Origin: Acinetobacter kanungonis
GTDB taxonomy: Bacteria > Pseudomonadota > Gammaproteobacteria > Pseudomonadales > Moraxellaceae
DNA length: 64,000 nt
NCBI RefSeq assembly: GCF_009939195.1
Contig: NZ_JAACKC010000003.1
Coordinates: 186,001-250,000, forward strand
Direction: 5' to 3'
Shown here: positions 46,748 to 55,391 of the stretch, one piece after another
Layout of the letters: each line of letters starts with the position of its first letter
Numbering within the stretch: position 1 is the first letter of the stretch
Notes under the pieces: model-generated
What the model was told of the DNA's origin: nothing
Databases searched by the model: none
The model's input: the letters and a program-made list of their open reading frames with translations, nothing else
Translations under genes and position numbers: made by a program

Positions 46748-46808
46748 TTACTTTGGATAAGCCCAAAGTAACCAAAGGCATCTTGCGGCGCAGTGCGCCT
46801 CATCGCAA
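46748..46808. repeat. Structured intergenic repeat, copy C (variant)
   Basis: TTACTTTGG (46748-46756) pairs with CCAAAGTAA (46763-46771), followed by ACCAAA-like sequence as in copies A and B. A second stem pairs GGCGC with GCGCC and TTGCG with CGCAA. The third GGCGACA module of A and B is missing or degenerate. Confidence 0.55.
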
Positions 46809-47414
46809 AACTCGTCATATAATTATTACTAAATAATTAATCGCAGAAACTTTACTTGCAAAATACAGTCTGCCTCAAACAATTGCGAATGCCATTTTCG
46901 CATATCAAATAAAAAAGAAGATTCCACAGGGAAGCTAATTTTATTTTATGAACTCACAATGAACCAAGTCATGATTGTTAAATAAGCTATAGGGAAAAAT
47001 ACTTTTCTTCCTTAATTTAATTGCATATTCATCAGGTTTTCAGGCTGTTCACTTACAGGCTTTAAATATAGAAAATATCTGTGATATGAGCGCTTTTTCT
47101 TATAATTCTGTAGCGAACGTAAAATTTTCCACTTTAAAATTTAAACAAAAAAACACTTAAAAATTTCAGCTCTTGAGAAAATAAATCGAATTTTGTTAGG
47201 AAAGGCTTGGTAGAGCCAAGCTCTCATCATATCTTGCGAAATTGGGTAAAGAGCGAGTTATTGTAATTATATCTTAATCTAAAAAATGTTCGGTCTATTC
47301 AGCTATTTAAGTCAGGTTTAGGTGCATTTTCTTAAGACTGTGGTCGGATTTTTTCTGCCCGACAAGTTCCGCATGATGGCGTCATAGCTTAACGTGATCA
47401 TTGGAATGAATCTC

Positions 47415-48653
47415 ATGCGTCGTCAAACTTTATGGACAGCCATCTGTGTTGCAACAGCAGCATTAGGTACAACTGCAACGAATGCAGAATTTATCGACGA
47501 TAGCCAAGTCCAGCTTAAACTCAGAAATTTTTATTTAGACCGCCAGTATGAAACGGTGCCGCAAAACAATTGGGGCAGTTGGTCGCAAGGCATCACTTTA
47601 GATGCCAAATCAGGTTATGCCGAATTGGGTGGTTTGCAATTGGGTGCCGATCTTTTGGTGCAACATGCATTCCGTTTAAATGGGCGTGACAAAAATGCGG
47701 ATTGGGTACTTCCGCATAATGGACAGGAACAAGCCAGCAATTTCGGCAAAGTCGGTGCGACTTTAAAAGCCAAAGTGTCACAAACCGAACTCAAAGTGGG
47801 TGAATTATTGCCTGTGTCACCGGTGCTGGTATTTGATCCATCTCGTCAGTTACTCACGACCTATAGCGGGGCGTGGTTAGAGTCTAAAGAGCTGAAAGAT
47901 ACCAAACTGAGTTTGGCGTATATTGATGGCATTAATGCGCGTTATGACAATCAGTTTCAGGACTTAAATTTATTCCCGAACAATAATCCGAATACAGCCA
48001 AAGCTGCGGATGGGATGTATATCGCGGGGATTGATCATCAGTTTAATCCTGCCATTGGGGCGAGTTATTGGTATGCCGATGTCAAAGATATCTATCAACA
48101 GCATTATGCAGGCATCAATTACAACACCAATTTAACAGCAAACACTAAGCTCAGCAGTCATGTGCGCTATTTTGATAATTCCGAGTCAGGCGACAAACTA
48201 TATGGTGATATTGATAACCAAGCCTTGTCGGTTGGTGCAAAATTCAATCATGGTGCACATACGCTGGGACTGGGTTATCAACAAATGTTTGGGGAAAATA
48301 ATTTCCCAACCTTGGCTGGCTGGGTGCCGCAGCCGTATTTGGTGAACTGGTCTGTTGCGACCTTTACTAATGCCAAGGAGAAATCATGGAGTGTGTCTTA
48401 TGCTTATGATTTTGCAGGATTGGGGCTGAAAGGCTTGAATGCCAATGCCATTTACTTTGCAGGCTTTGATGCCAAAGCAGGCGGCAAGACCAATCAGGAT
48501 GAACAAGAACTGAACCTGATTGTGAATTACACCGTGCCTGAAGGCAAACTCAAAGGTCTGGGGGTACAAGCCATGTACATCGACACCGATTATGACTGGA
48601 AAAGTGACCTGAAAGAGTATCGTGTGGCGACCACCTATAGCTATAAATTCTAA
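47415..48653 (+). CDS. OprD-family outer-membrane porin
   Basis: 412 residues from the ATG at 47415 with a signal peptide (MRRQTLWTAICVATAALGTTATNA). The mature N-terminus (EFIDDSQVQLKLRNFYLDR) and alternating beta strands ending in F (TYSYKF) are typical of the 18-strand OprD porins that take up carboxylates and aromatic acids. Alternative starts at 47406 or a GTG at 47394 are possible. Position within the mhp/hca cluster suggests uptake of the pathway's substrate. Confidence 0.88.
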   Translation: MRRQTLWTAICVATAALGTTATNAEFIDDSQVQLKLRNFYLDRQYETVPQNNWGSWSQGITLDAKSGYAELGGLQLGADLLVQHAFRLNGRDKNADWVLPHNGQEQASNFGKVGATLKAKVSQTELKVGELLPVSPVLVFDPSRQLLTTYSGAWLESKELKDTKLSLAYIDGINARYDNQFQDLNLFPNNNPNTAKAADGMYIAGIDHQFNPAIGASYWYADVKDIYQQHYAGINYNTNLTANTKLSSHVRYFDNSESGDKLYGDIDNQALSVGAKFNHGAHTLGLGYQQMFGENNFPTLAGWVPQPYLVNWSVATFTNAKEKSWSVSYAYDFAGLGLKGLNANAIYFAGFDAKAGGKTNQDEQELNLIVNYTVPEGKLKGLGVQAMYIDTDYDWKSDLKEYRVATTYSYKF

Positions 48654-48670
48654 GTTTTCAGCTGCAAGCG

Positions 48671-48700
48671 GGCGATTTGGTAACAAGTCGCTCTTTTTTT
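48671..48700 (+). terminator. Weak terminator after the porin gene
   Basis: GCGATTT pairs with AAGTCGC (with one wobble) and is followed by a T-run of eight. Confidence 0.6.
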
Positions 48701-48838
48701 ATTGATGCAATCTTGAAATGCAGAGTAGCGAATGGATTGTTGATTTTTATCTTGAAAATATTGTTTTAAAACATAAACTTAAATAATCGTTTTTTTATAG
48801 TGTGTGATCGAAAACAAGTATCAGTATGAGGCTTTTGA

Positions 48839-48914
48839 ACAGGTAAGATGGAACAGTAAAACCTGTCGAAATGAATGAATTGACCTGTCTTGAACACAGA
48901 ACATCAGACAGGTC
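48839..48914. promoter_or_regulatory. Phased ACCTGT half-sites upstream of mhpC
   Basis: Four half-sites lie in 76 bases: ACAGGT at 48839, ACCTGT at 48861, ACCTGT at 48883 and ACAGGT at 48908. The first three are spaced 22 bases apart (about two helical turns). The last pair forms a perfect GACCTGTC/GACAGGTC palindrome. It looks like a regulator-binding site for the mhpC promoter. Confidence 0.5.
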
Positions 48915-48936
48915 TTAGGCTGTACGAGGAGTATGT

Positions 48937-49797
48937 ATGAGCACGGTCCAAATCCCGAATTACACCACCGACCCATTTTTTGGCTTGGAAGATAAATGGA
49001 TTGAAACGGCTGAAGGTGAGTTAACCCATTACCATGAAGTGGGTCAAGGAACGCCGATTTTATTTTTACACGGCTCTGGAACGGGTGTTTCGGCAGCAGC
49101 AAACTGGTGGTTGAATTTACCTCAAATTGGTGAACAAGCCCGTTGTATCGCCATCGATTCGATTGGCTATGGTCAAACAGTCGTGGCGGAAGGTACAGCG
49201 TATGGCATTCGCGCATGGGTCGATCATGCGGTGCGTACCCTTGATGCGTTGGGCATTGAAAAAACGTGGCTAGTGGGGAATTCATTGGGCGGTTGGTTAG
49301 CCTTCCAAATGGTGTTGGATTATCCTGAACGTGTGTTGGGTATTGTCTCAATGGGGACAGGTGGTGCTAAACAAACCGCTGCGCTCAAAGCACATGCCAA
49401 CCCAGTATTGACCGAAGAAGGTATTAAAAATACCTTGTCGATGTTCGTGGTCGATAAAAGCTTGATTACCGATGAATTGGTGAAAGTTCGCTATGAAGCT
49501 GCAAAAAATGATTATGCTTCAGACCGTTTAATGGATGTGGTTGGTGCACGTGACCGCGACCGTTTTGAATTCCCGCTCGATTTTGAAAAAATGAAAGACA
49601 TTCAAGTGCCTGTATTGCTGATTCATGGCGTTCAGGATGTGGTGATTCCCGTTTCACGTACATGGGATATCTTAAATACAGTGCCATTTGCCGATGCACA
49701 CATTTTTAGTCAGTGTGGACACTGGTCACAAGTAGAAAAAACCGAAGAATTTAATACGGTGATTAAAGATTATTTGACCGCGCGTGGCGTGAAATAA
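48937..49797 (+). CDS. mhpC: 2-hydroxy-6-oxonona-2,4-diene-1,9-dioate hydrolase (C-C bond hydrolase)
   Basis: A 286-residue alpha/beta hydrolase with the family's elements: oxyanion region LFLHGSGTGVSAAANWW, nucleophile elbow VGNSLGGWLAF, the Asp in IHGVQDVVIPV and the His in CGHWSQVEK. MhpC hydrolyses the ring-cleavage product to 2-hydroxypentadienoate and succinate (or fumarate from cinnamate). GAGGAG precedes the ATG, and the length is near that of E. coli MhpC. It has its own promoter region and terminator. Confidence 0.88.
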   Translation: MSTVQIPNYTTDPFFGLEDKWIETAEGELTHYHEVGQGTPILFLHGSGTGVSAAANWWLNLPQIGEQARCIAIDSIGYGQTVVAEGTAYGIRAWVDHAVRTLDALGIEKTWLVGNSLGGWLAFQMVLDYPERVLGIVSMGTGGAKQTAALKAHANPVLTEEGIKNTLSMFVVDKSLITDELVKVRYEAAKNDYASDRLMDVVGARDRDRFEFPLDFEKMKDIQVPVLLIHGVQDVVIPVSRTWDILNTVPFADAHIFSQCGHWSQVEKTEEFNTVIKDYLTARGVK

Positions 49798-49810
49798 TCT
49801 GATCGAAAAG

Positions 49811-49839
49811 AAAAGGGATGCTTGAGCCATCCCTTTTTT
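49811..49839 (+). terminator. Intrinsic terminator of mhpC
   Basis: AAAAGGGATG and CATCCCTTTT form a 10-bp stem with a T-run. Confidence 0.88.
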
Positions 49840-49871
49840 ATGCCTGATATTTTATAGAGGTCAAAGCAAAT

Positions 49872-50552
49872 TTAAAGCGTGATAAAGCCAGCAGCCACAT
49901 TAATGCTGATGGCTAAAATGGAAGTGTTGAAACCATAGGCTAGAATAATATGCAGAATATTTAAAATCCGCATGGAGCGGGAAGTAATGGAAACATCGGC
50001 CGTTTGTGCTGAGGTGCCAATCACATAACTAAAGTATAAGAAGTCGGGATAAGTTGGATATTGGGTCTTGGGAAAATCCAGTCCTGCATCTTGCTCATCT
50101 GCCAGTGCCAGATAATAGTCATGCGCATAATGAATCGCAAAAATGGTATGCATAAAAAACCATGCGCTGATAATGGTCAGCAGTGAAAGCAAAAGATGCC
50201 CAAGGGTCAGCAGTGAGTTGTGTGGCAAATGCGTCAGTTCTATCACAATTGCAATCAGGCACATGCCTAGGGTCAGAATCACCAGCAATAAAATAATCCA
50301 TTTACTGGCATCCTGTTGCTGTGCATGTTGCAAAATGTGCTGATGATCGACAGCCCAAAGCGTGGTCATAGTTTTCAGCAAATAACTGGAAACAGCAATA
50401 TTCCAGCTAATCAGTAAATTGGTCGACCATGTCCAGTGGGTAAACAGGGTGAGTACGCCAAACAGCAGTGCGGTCAGCAAAAAGGTAATAAAAAAGTAAG
50501 GGCGAAATTGCATCCCAGATTTTAGGCGATGCAAGGTGGACATAGGCATCAA
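49872..50552 (-). CDS. DUF1345 membrane protein
   Basis: 226 residues with about five hydrophobic helices. The family marker is the segment PTYPDFLYFSYVIGTSAQTADVSITSRSMR near residues 164-193, typical of DUF1345. Function unknown. It is on the minus strand between mhpC and the LysR gene and seems unrelated to the catabolic pathway. Confidence 0.82.
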   Translation of the reverse strand: MMPMSTLHRLKSGMQFRPYFFITFLLTALLFGVLTLFTHWTWSTNLLISWNIAVSSYLLKTMTTLWAVDHQHILQHAQQQDASKWIILLLVILTLGMCLIAIVIELTHLPHNSLLTLGHLLLSLLTIISAWFFMHTIFAIHYAHDYYLALADEQDAGLDFPKTQYPTYPDFLYFSYVIGTSAQTADVSITSRSMRILNILHIILAYGFNTSILAISINVAAGFITL

Positions 50553-50858
50553 GCGCTCCCTTTTGATTTTTGTTTTTTATCGTATGCCAGACAGTATAAA
50601 AATTTATGCTGAGGGGCGCATCTGTTTAGACTTAAGTTGTAGGAAAAACCCTACAAAAAATCTGATTTTTTTTTTGCAATCGTATCGTAAAAATTAAGGC
50701 GGTGCTGAAAGTTCAGCAGAGTTGAGGAGAAATACGCTTTGGAATGCTGAGTTTTTGAGAGAAAACGGGCATTTTTACCGTTAAAAAAGCACACCAATAT
50801 TTACTCAGGAAATAATGGTGTGTACAAAGTTCAGTTGCTGAATCGACACAAGAGCGCA
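50553..50858. other. Intergenic region with LysR terminator
   Basis: 306 bases without a gene between two minus-strand genes. It holds the terminator at 50790-50822 and presumably the promoter of the DUF1345 gene; I see nothing else in it. Confidence 0.6.
50790..50822 (-). terminator. Intrinsic terminator of the LysR gene
   Basis: CACACCA and TGGTGTG arms, extended by further AT pairs with one mismatch, have a run of T on the minus-strand side. Confidence 0.75.
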
Positions 50859-51758
50859 TTAATTGCGATTTATATCCAAATAAAACACGCGTGTCAGCAA
50901 TTCCATAAACTTGTCCACCGCTTGCGAGGAGTTTTGTTTGCGGTAACTCACATACAAGTCGAGCGAAGGTAATTCGACTTCGAGTGGACGAATCACGGTA
51001 TTGTTCATGGTCAGTGGGGCAATGTAACCCGGCAAAATCGTACAGCCGAGTCCCATACCAATCGAGTTGATATTGAACAGAATATTGTCGGCTTTTTGCA
51101 CAATATTGAATTCAATATTGTTGGCTTTGGCAAACTCCAAAATGGTGTTGTGCAAGGTCAGCGACTGTTCTGCCGCAGGAATAATAAAATCAATTCCGTT
51201 CAAGGCTTTGACAGGAATACGTTCGTATTTTGCCAAAGGATGATCTTTCGGAAGCAGGAACAGCAGCGGTTCACGCAGCACAAACTGGCTTTCAATCTCG
51301 TCGTTATGAAAATTATGCCGGGTAAAGGTGATGTCCAGTTCACCCTTCTTGAGCAAGCGCATTTGCTCGGTATTGTTCATACTCAGCAATTCAATTTTCA
51401 GGTCAGGATTCTGTACCCGTAAATTCGGCAGAACATAAGGGAAAATTTTCATTTCCGCGACAGGGACAAAACCAATGCGCAGCATTTGCTGTTTGGCTTG
51501 TGCCACTTGGCGTGCCATCGCCACGGCTTTATCGGCTTGTGCCAAGGTCAGGCGCGCTTGTTCCAGAAAAACAGCACCTTCTTCCGTGAGTTCCACTTTA
51601 CGTTTGGTGCGATGCAGTAACTGCACCCCGACATCTTCCTCCAGATCCTTAATCTGCTGGCTTAAAGAAGGTTGAGCGGTATAAAGCTTCAATGCCGCCT
51701 TGCTAAAGTTCAGTTCTTCAGCAACGGTAATGAAGTAACGAAGGTGTCTAAGTTCCAT
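50859..51758 (-). CDS. LysR-type regulator, probably of the hca genes (HcaR-like)
   Basis: 299 residues. The N-terminal winged helix-turn-helix is LNFSKAALKLYTAQPSLSQQIKDLEEDVGVQLLHR, followed by a substrate-binding domain (about 92-290). The motifs EELNFSKAA and RTKRKVELTEEG are typical of aromatic-pathway regulators such as HcaR, BenM and CatM. It is divergent from the dioxygenase genes, which strongly suggests it controls them with a phenylpropionate-type inducer. A TTAC-N10-GTAA dyad at 51792-51809 is a weak candidate binding site. Confidence 0.85.
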   Translation of the reverse strand: MELRHLRYFITVAEELNFSKAALKLYTAQPSLSQQIKDLEEDVGVQLLHRTKRKVELTEEGAVFLEQARLTLAQADKAVAMARQVAQAKQQMLRIGFVPVAEMKIFPYVLPNLRVQNPDLKIELLSMNNTEQMRLLKKGELDITFTRHNFHNDEIESQFVLREPLLFLLPKDHPLAKYERIPVKALNGIDFIIPAAEQSLTLHNTILEFAKANNIEFNIVQKADNILFNINSIGMGLGCTILPGYIAPLTMNNTVIRPLEVELPSLDLYVSYRKQNSSQAVDKFMELLTRVFYLDINRN

Positions 51759-52041
51759 ATAAATAACCCACTGAGTAATCCAAAAAATGTCTTACCACGA
51801 CTGCAGTAAAGTATAATCTATAAACAACTATGCCGTGAAGTTGATTCAAGCATTTAGAAAATAAATGGTCTTGAGCTTAGAACTGAGATTTTAATATAAG
51901 AATTAACTTTTTTAATAATTGCTAAAACGTATTAATTAAAACAAAAAAAATATTTCCCTAAATGGGTCTAAAAAATCATGATTCCTGCAAAAGTTGAGTC
52001 TATTTACGTTGTGCCGTGTATTGGTCGCAGGAGAGCTTTTC

Positions 52042-53409
52042 ATGAGTGGAAAAATTGATGTGCGTGAAATCGACGCTTTGGTCGATGCACAAAATGGACG
52101 TATCTCGCCATCCATCTATACAGACCCAGATTTATACGAATTAGAACTTGAACGTGTGTTTGGGCGTACTTGGTTATTTCTCTGCCATGAAAGCCAAATT
52201 CCAAAGTCGGGCGACTTCTTTAATACCTATATGGGTGAAGACCCGATTATTGTGGCACGTCAAAAAGATGGCTCAATCAAAGCATTTTTAAACCAGTGTC
52301 GTCACCGCTCGATGCGTGTGAGCTTTGCTGACTGTGGCAACACCCGTGCCTTTACCTGTCCGTATCATGGCTGGTCATACGGTGTGGATGGCGCATTAAA
52401 AGATATTCCGTTGGAAGACCGTGCCTTTCCGCAAGGGGCATGTAAAGAGAAGTGGGGCTTGGTCGAAGTTAACCGTGTCGAAAGCTATAAAGGCTTAATT
52501 TTCGGTTGCTGGGATGAAACCACGCCTGATCTGGTCGAGTATATGGGCGACATCGCTTGGTATCTTGATGGTGTGCTAGACCGTCGTCCAGGTGGCACGG
52601 AAATTATTGGTGGCGTACACAAGTGGGAAATCGAGTGTAACTGGAAATTTGCTGCGGAACAGTTTGCCTCAGACCAGTACCATGCCTTGTTCTCACATGC
52701 GTCTGCGGTACAAGTCTTGGGTGCCAAACCGAATGATGATGCTTCCAAACAATTGGGTGCTGCGCAAACCGCCCGTCCAGTTTGGGAAACCGCCAAAGAT
52801 GCCTTGCAATATGGTCAGCGTGGTCATGGTTCAGGCTTCTTCTTTACCGAAAAACCCGATGCTAACGTTTGGGTCGATGGTGAAGTCGCCAACTACTTCC
52901 GCGAAACTTTTGACGAAGTGAAGGCACGCTTGGGTGAAATCCGAGCCTTACGTTTGGCTGGACATAACACCATGTTCCCAACCTTGTCTTGGTTAAACGG
53001 CACAGCAACCTTGCGCGTATGGCACCCACGTGGTCCAAACAAAACTGAAGTTTGGGCATTCTGTATTGCCGATGCCGAAGCATCACAAGAAGTCAAAGAT
53101 GCGTTTGAACGTTCAGCCACCCGTGCCTTTGGTCCAGCAGGTTTCCTAGAGCAAGATGACTCAGAAAACTGGGTGGAAATTCAGAAAGTCTTACGTGGTT
53201 ATAAAGCCCGCCAAAACCAACTGATTATGGAAATGGGCATGGGCAATGAGAAAGTCCGTGAAGATGGTATTCCAGGCATTACCAATTACATTTTCTCTGA
53301 AACCGCAGCGCGTGGTTTATACCGCCGTTGGGCAGACTTGCTGATCCATGAGAAATGGGAAGACGTTGAAGCCGCAGCCGAAGCCTACGAGAAGGAGCTT
53401 GTGAAATGA
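52042..53409 (+). CDS. hcaE: Aromatic-ring dioxygenase alpha subunit (3-phenylpropionate/cinnamate type)
   Basis: 455 residues from the ATG at 52042, which follows CAGGAGAGC. The Rieske 2Fe-2S ligands are C86, H88, C106 and H109 (QCRHRS, then TCPYHG). The mononuclear iron site is seen in [10 protein letters not shown] (His-x4-His) and a later Asp in EQDDSENW. With the beta subunit, ferredoxin and reductase it would form a dihydrodiol. Length is very near E. coli HcaE. It overlaps hcaF by four bases. Confidence 0.88.
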   Translation: MSGKIDVREIDALVDAQNGRISPSIYTDPDLYELELERVFGRTWLFLCHESQIPKSGDFFNTYMGEDPIIVARQKDGSIKAFLNQCRHRSMRVSFADCGNTRAFTCPYHGWSYGVDGALKDIPLEDRAFPQGACKEKWGLVEVNRVESYKGLIFGCWDETTPDLVEYMGDIAWYLDGVLDRRPGGTEIIGGVHKWEIECNWKFAAEQFASDQYHALFSHASAVQVLGAKPNDDASKQLGAAQTARPVWETAKDALQYGQRGHGSGFFFTEKPDANVWVDGEVANYFRETFDEVKARLGEIRALRLAGHNTMFPTLSWLNGTATLRVWHPRGPNKTEVWAFCIADAEASQEVKDAFERSATRAFGPAGFLEQDDSENWVEIQKVLRGYKARQNQLIMEMGMGNEKVREDGIPGITNYIFSETAARGLYRRWADLLIHEKWEDVEAAAEAYEKELVK

Positions 53410-53924
53410 AATCAGTCAGCTTAGAGCTTTATCATTCTATTAGCCAGTTTATGTATGCCGAAGCCAAATTATTGGATGACTGGAAATTTCGGGAATGGCT
53501 GGATGTGCTGGCAGAGGATATTTCCTACACCTTACGCACCACGCCAAATGCACAAACCCGTGACCGTCGCCGTTCGGTCGAGCCGCCAACCACGTGGGTG
53601 TTTAATGACAATAAACACTTGTTGGAGCGTCGTGTAGCCCGTCTGGAAACAGGGATGGCTTGGGCAGAAGAGCCGCCATCACGGACCACGCATATGGTCT
53701 CGAATATTTTGGTCGAAGCGACTGAAGTTGAAGGCGAATATGATGTGCATCTGACCTATTTGCTGTATCGCACACAAAAGGAAAAAGATGTGACTATCTA
53801 TTGCGGCAAACGCTTAGACAAAATCCGTCAGGTAGACACGGAGCTGGGCTGGCAGATTTTCAACCGCAAAATTGTATTGGATCAGGTGACCTATTCGTCA
53901 CATAACTTGAGTGTGTTCTTCTAA
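53406..53924 (+). CDS. hcaF: Ring-hydroxylating dioxygenase beta subunit
   Basis: 172 residues, the same length as E. coli HcaF. It belongs to the SnoaL-like small-subunit family: an N-terminal helix ([21 protein letters not shown]), RRRSVEPP, then a cone-shaped beta sheet ([19 protein letters not shown] and [10 protein letters not shown]). It is structural within the alpha3beta3 hexamer. It overlaps hcaE by four bases and hcaC by one base, so expression is coupled. Confidence 0.88.
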   Translation: MKSVSLELYHSISQFMYAEAKLLDDWKFREWLDVLAEDISYTLRTTPNAQTRDRRRSVEPPTTWVFNDNKHLLERRVARLETGMAWAEEPPSRTTHMVSNILVEATEVEGEYDVHLTYLLYRTQKEKDVTIYCGKRLDKIRQVDTELGWQIFNRKIVLDQVTYSSHNLSVFF

Positions 53925-54250
53925 TGAATAAGATTTTTGTATGCCAAATCGATGAATTGGATGAAGGTGAAGCACTCAAGGTCGATTGTGGTGTCAATGG
54001 AATTGATGCTTTGGCCGTGTTTAACAATGGCGGAGAATTCTTCGCCATGAATGACCGTTGCTCGCATGGCAATGCCTCGATGTCAGAAGGCTATCTTGAA
54101 GACGATGGTACGGTGGAATGCCCATTACATTCTGCCCGTTTCTGTCTTAAAACAGGTCAGGCATTGTGCCTGCCTGCAACGGATCCGATTCAGACCTTTC
54201 CTGTGATTGTGGAAGATGGTGCGCTGTACGTCCATATGGAAGGAGCATAA
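53924..54250 (+). CDS. hcaC: Rieske ferredoxin component
   Basis: 108 residues with Rieske ligands C46, H48, C66 and H69 (DRCSHGNAS, then ECPLHSARF). It carries electrons from the reductase to the dioxygenase. The start overlaps the hcaF stop by one base and the next gene begins two bases after its stop, so the four hca genes form a tight operon. Confidence 0.9.
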   Translation: MNKIFVCQIDELDEGEALKVDCGVNGIDALAVFNNGGEFFAMNDRCSHGNASMSEGYLEDDGTVECPLHSARFCLKTGQALCLPATDPIQTFPVIVEDGALYVHMEGA

Positions 54251-54252
54251 GC

Positions 54253-55068
54253 ATGGGCTGGCTTGAGGGTGAAGTTGCTCTGATTACGGGCGGTGGCTCG
54301 GGGCTAGGCTGGGCTTTGGTCGAGCGCTTTTTAGAAGAAGGTGCTCAAGTTGCGGTACTGCAACGCTCACAAGCCAAAGTGGATGCGCTAAAAGCTCATT
54401 TTGGTGACCGTATTGTAGCGGTCACAGGCGACGTGGCGAATTTTGCCGATAACGTTCGTGCTGTTCAGGCCACGGTAGAACGCTTTGGCAAACTGGATTG
54501 CTTCATTGGCAATGCAGGAATCTGGGATCACTATGCCGACATCGTGAATATGTCAGGTGAACAGTTAGAACACGCCTTTGATGAAATCATGGGGATTAAT
54601 ACCAAAGCATTGATTTTGGGGGCGAAAGCGGCACTGGATGAATTGGTGAAGTCTGAAGGTTCCATCATTTTCACCCTGTCCAATTCAGCCCTGTATTCTG
54701 CGGGCGGTGGTCCAATTTATACCGCATCGAAACATGCGGGTGTAGGCGTGATGAAAGAGTTGGCGTATGAGCTTGCACCGAAGGTACGCGTCAATGCCGT
54801 CGCGCCATCAGGCATGAATGTGAATATCAAAGGGGCGGCTTCTTTAGGGCAAGAGAATTTGGGTCTGCTGGATGCACGCGACCCTGAAAAAATTGCACGC
54901 GGTATGCCACTGAACTTCCTGCCTGAACCTGAAGAAATGACCGGTTCTTATGTGTTGCTGGCATCGCGCCAAAATAACCGTCCACTAACGGGTGTGTTAA
55001 TCAATGCCGAATGTGGTCTGGGAATTCGCGGTTTACGTCAGCCTCGCGCTGGGTTTTTTGATGAGTGA
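54253..55068 (+). CDS. hcaB: cis-dihydrodiol dehydrogenase (short-chain dehydrogenase)
   Basis: 271 residues from the ATG at 54253. The SDR cofactor motif is TGGGSGLG and the catalytic Tyr-Lys pair is YTASK, with an upstream Ser in LSNSALYS. It would oxidise the phenylpropionate dihydrodiol to 2,3-dihydroxyphenylpropionate with NAD+. An in-frame start inside hcaC at 54166 is rejected. It lies two bases after hcaC. Confidence 0.9.
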   Translation: MGWLEGEVALITGGGSGLGWALVERFLEEGAQVAVLQRSQAKVDALKAHFGDRIVAVTGDVANFADNVRAVQATVERFGKLDCFIGNAGIWDHYADIVNMSGEQLEHAFDEIMGINTKALILGAKAALDELVKSEGSIIFTLSNSALYSAGGGPIYTASKHAGVGVMKELAYELAPKVRVNAVAPSGMNVNIKGAASLGQENLGLLDARDPEKIARGMPLNFLPEPEEMTGSYVLLASRQNNRPLTGVLINAECGLGIRGLRQPRAGFFDE

Positions 55069-55391
55069 TTTGGATGTGGTGCCGCGTTTTTGATTAGCCC
55101 AGATTTAAATTAAATCAAGCACAGCCACAAATAAATGCGAAAGTTTAGATGGTTTTTCGGAGGCATTTCCTTACTTTTAAGGATCAAAAGTAACAAAAAT
55201 CCATGGTTGGGTGAGAGGTTCATCCCTGAAACCTCCACCCAACGGCGACATCCATGTCGCCAACCGCGATAGTGAATAGCTTTGTGAATTCTATATTTCA
55301 TTTAAAACCACTCACAATGATTTAAGCCATTTACTAAAGACTTTACTGGGCAGCTGTCTTTTTAGTGAATATTTTTATTTTGGAGTCACAC
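55069..55391. other. Intergenic gap carrying repeat copy B
   Basis: 323 bases split hcaB from mhpB. It contains repeat copy B (55171-55261) and a GCTGTC hexamer (55353-55358) resembling the half-sites upstream of mhpD. No gene. Confidence 0.7.
55171..55261. repeat. Structured intergenic repeat, copy B
   Basis: A 91-base unit with the same order of stems as copy A: TTACTTTT/AAAAGTAA, then TTGGGTG (55207-55213) paired with CACCCAA (55236-55242) and extended by AGGTT/AACCT, then GGCGACA/TGTCGCC. The middle stem differs from A in sequence but still pairs. Confidence 0.75.

Larger units (their letters stand above)
46616..47414. other. Long intergenic region with repeat copy C
   Basis: About 800 bases without a convincing gene. 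It holds the mhpE terminator (46658-46695), repeat copy C (46748-46808), then AT-rich sequence that must contain the porin promoter; I cannot fix a -35/-10 pair with confidence. Confidence 0.7.

Noticed and set aside
54166..54252. Extended N-terminus of hcaB inside hcaC
   Set aside because: The extension is an out-of-frame reading of hcaC; the SDR fold and ribosome site place the start at 54253.
55353..55358. Single GCTGTC before mhpB as proof of common regulation
   Set aside because: A hexamer is expected by chance many times in 64 kb; it is only mentioned as weak support.
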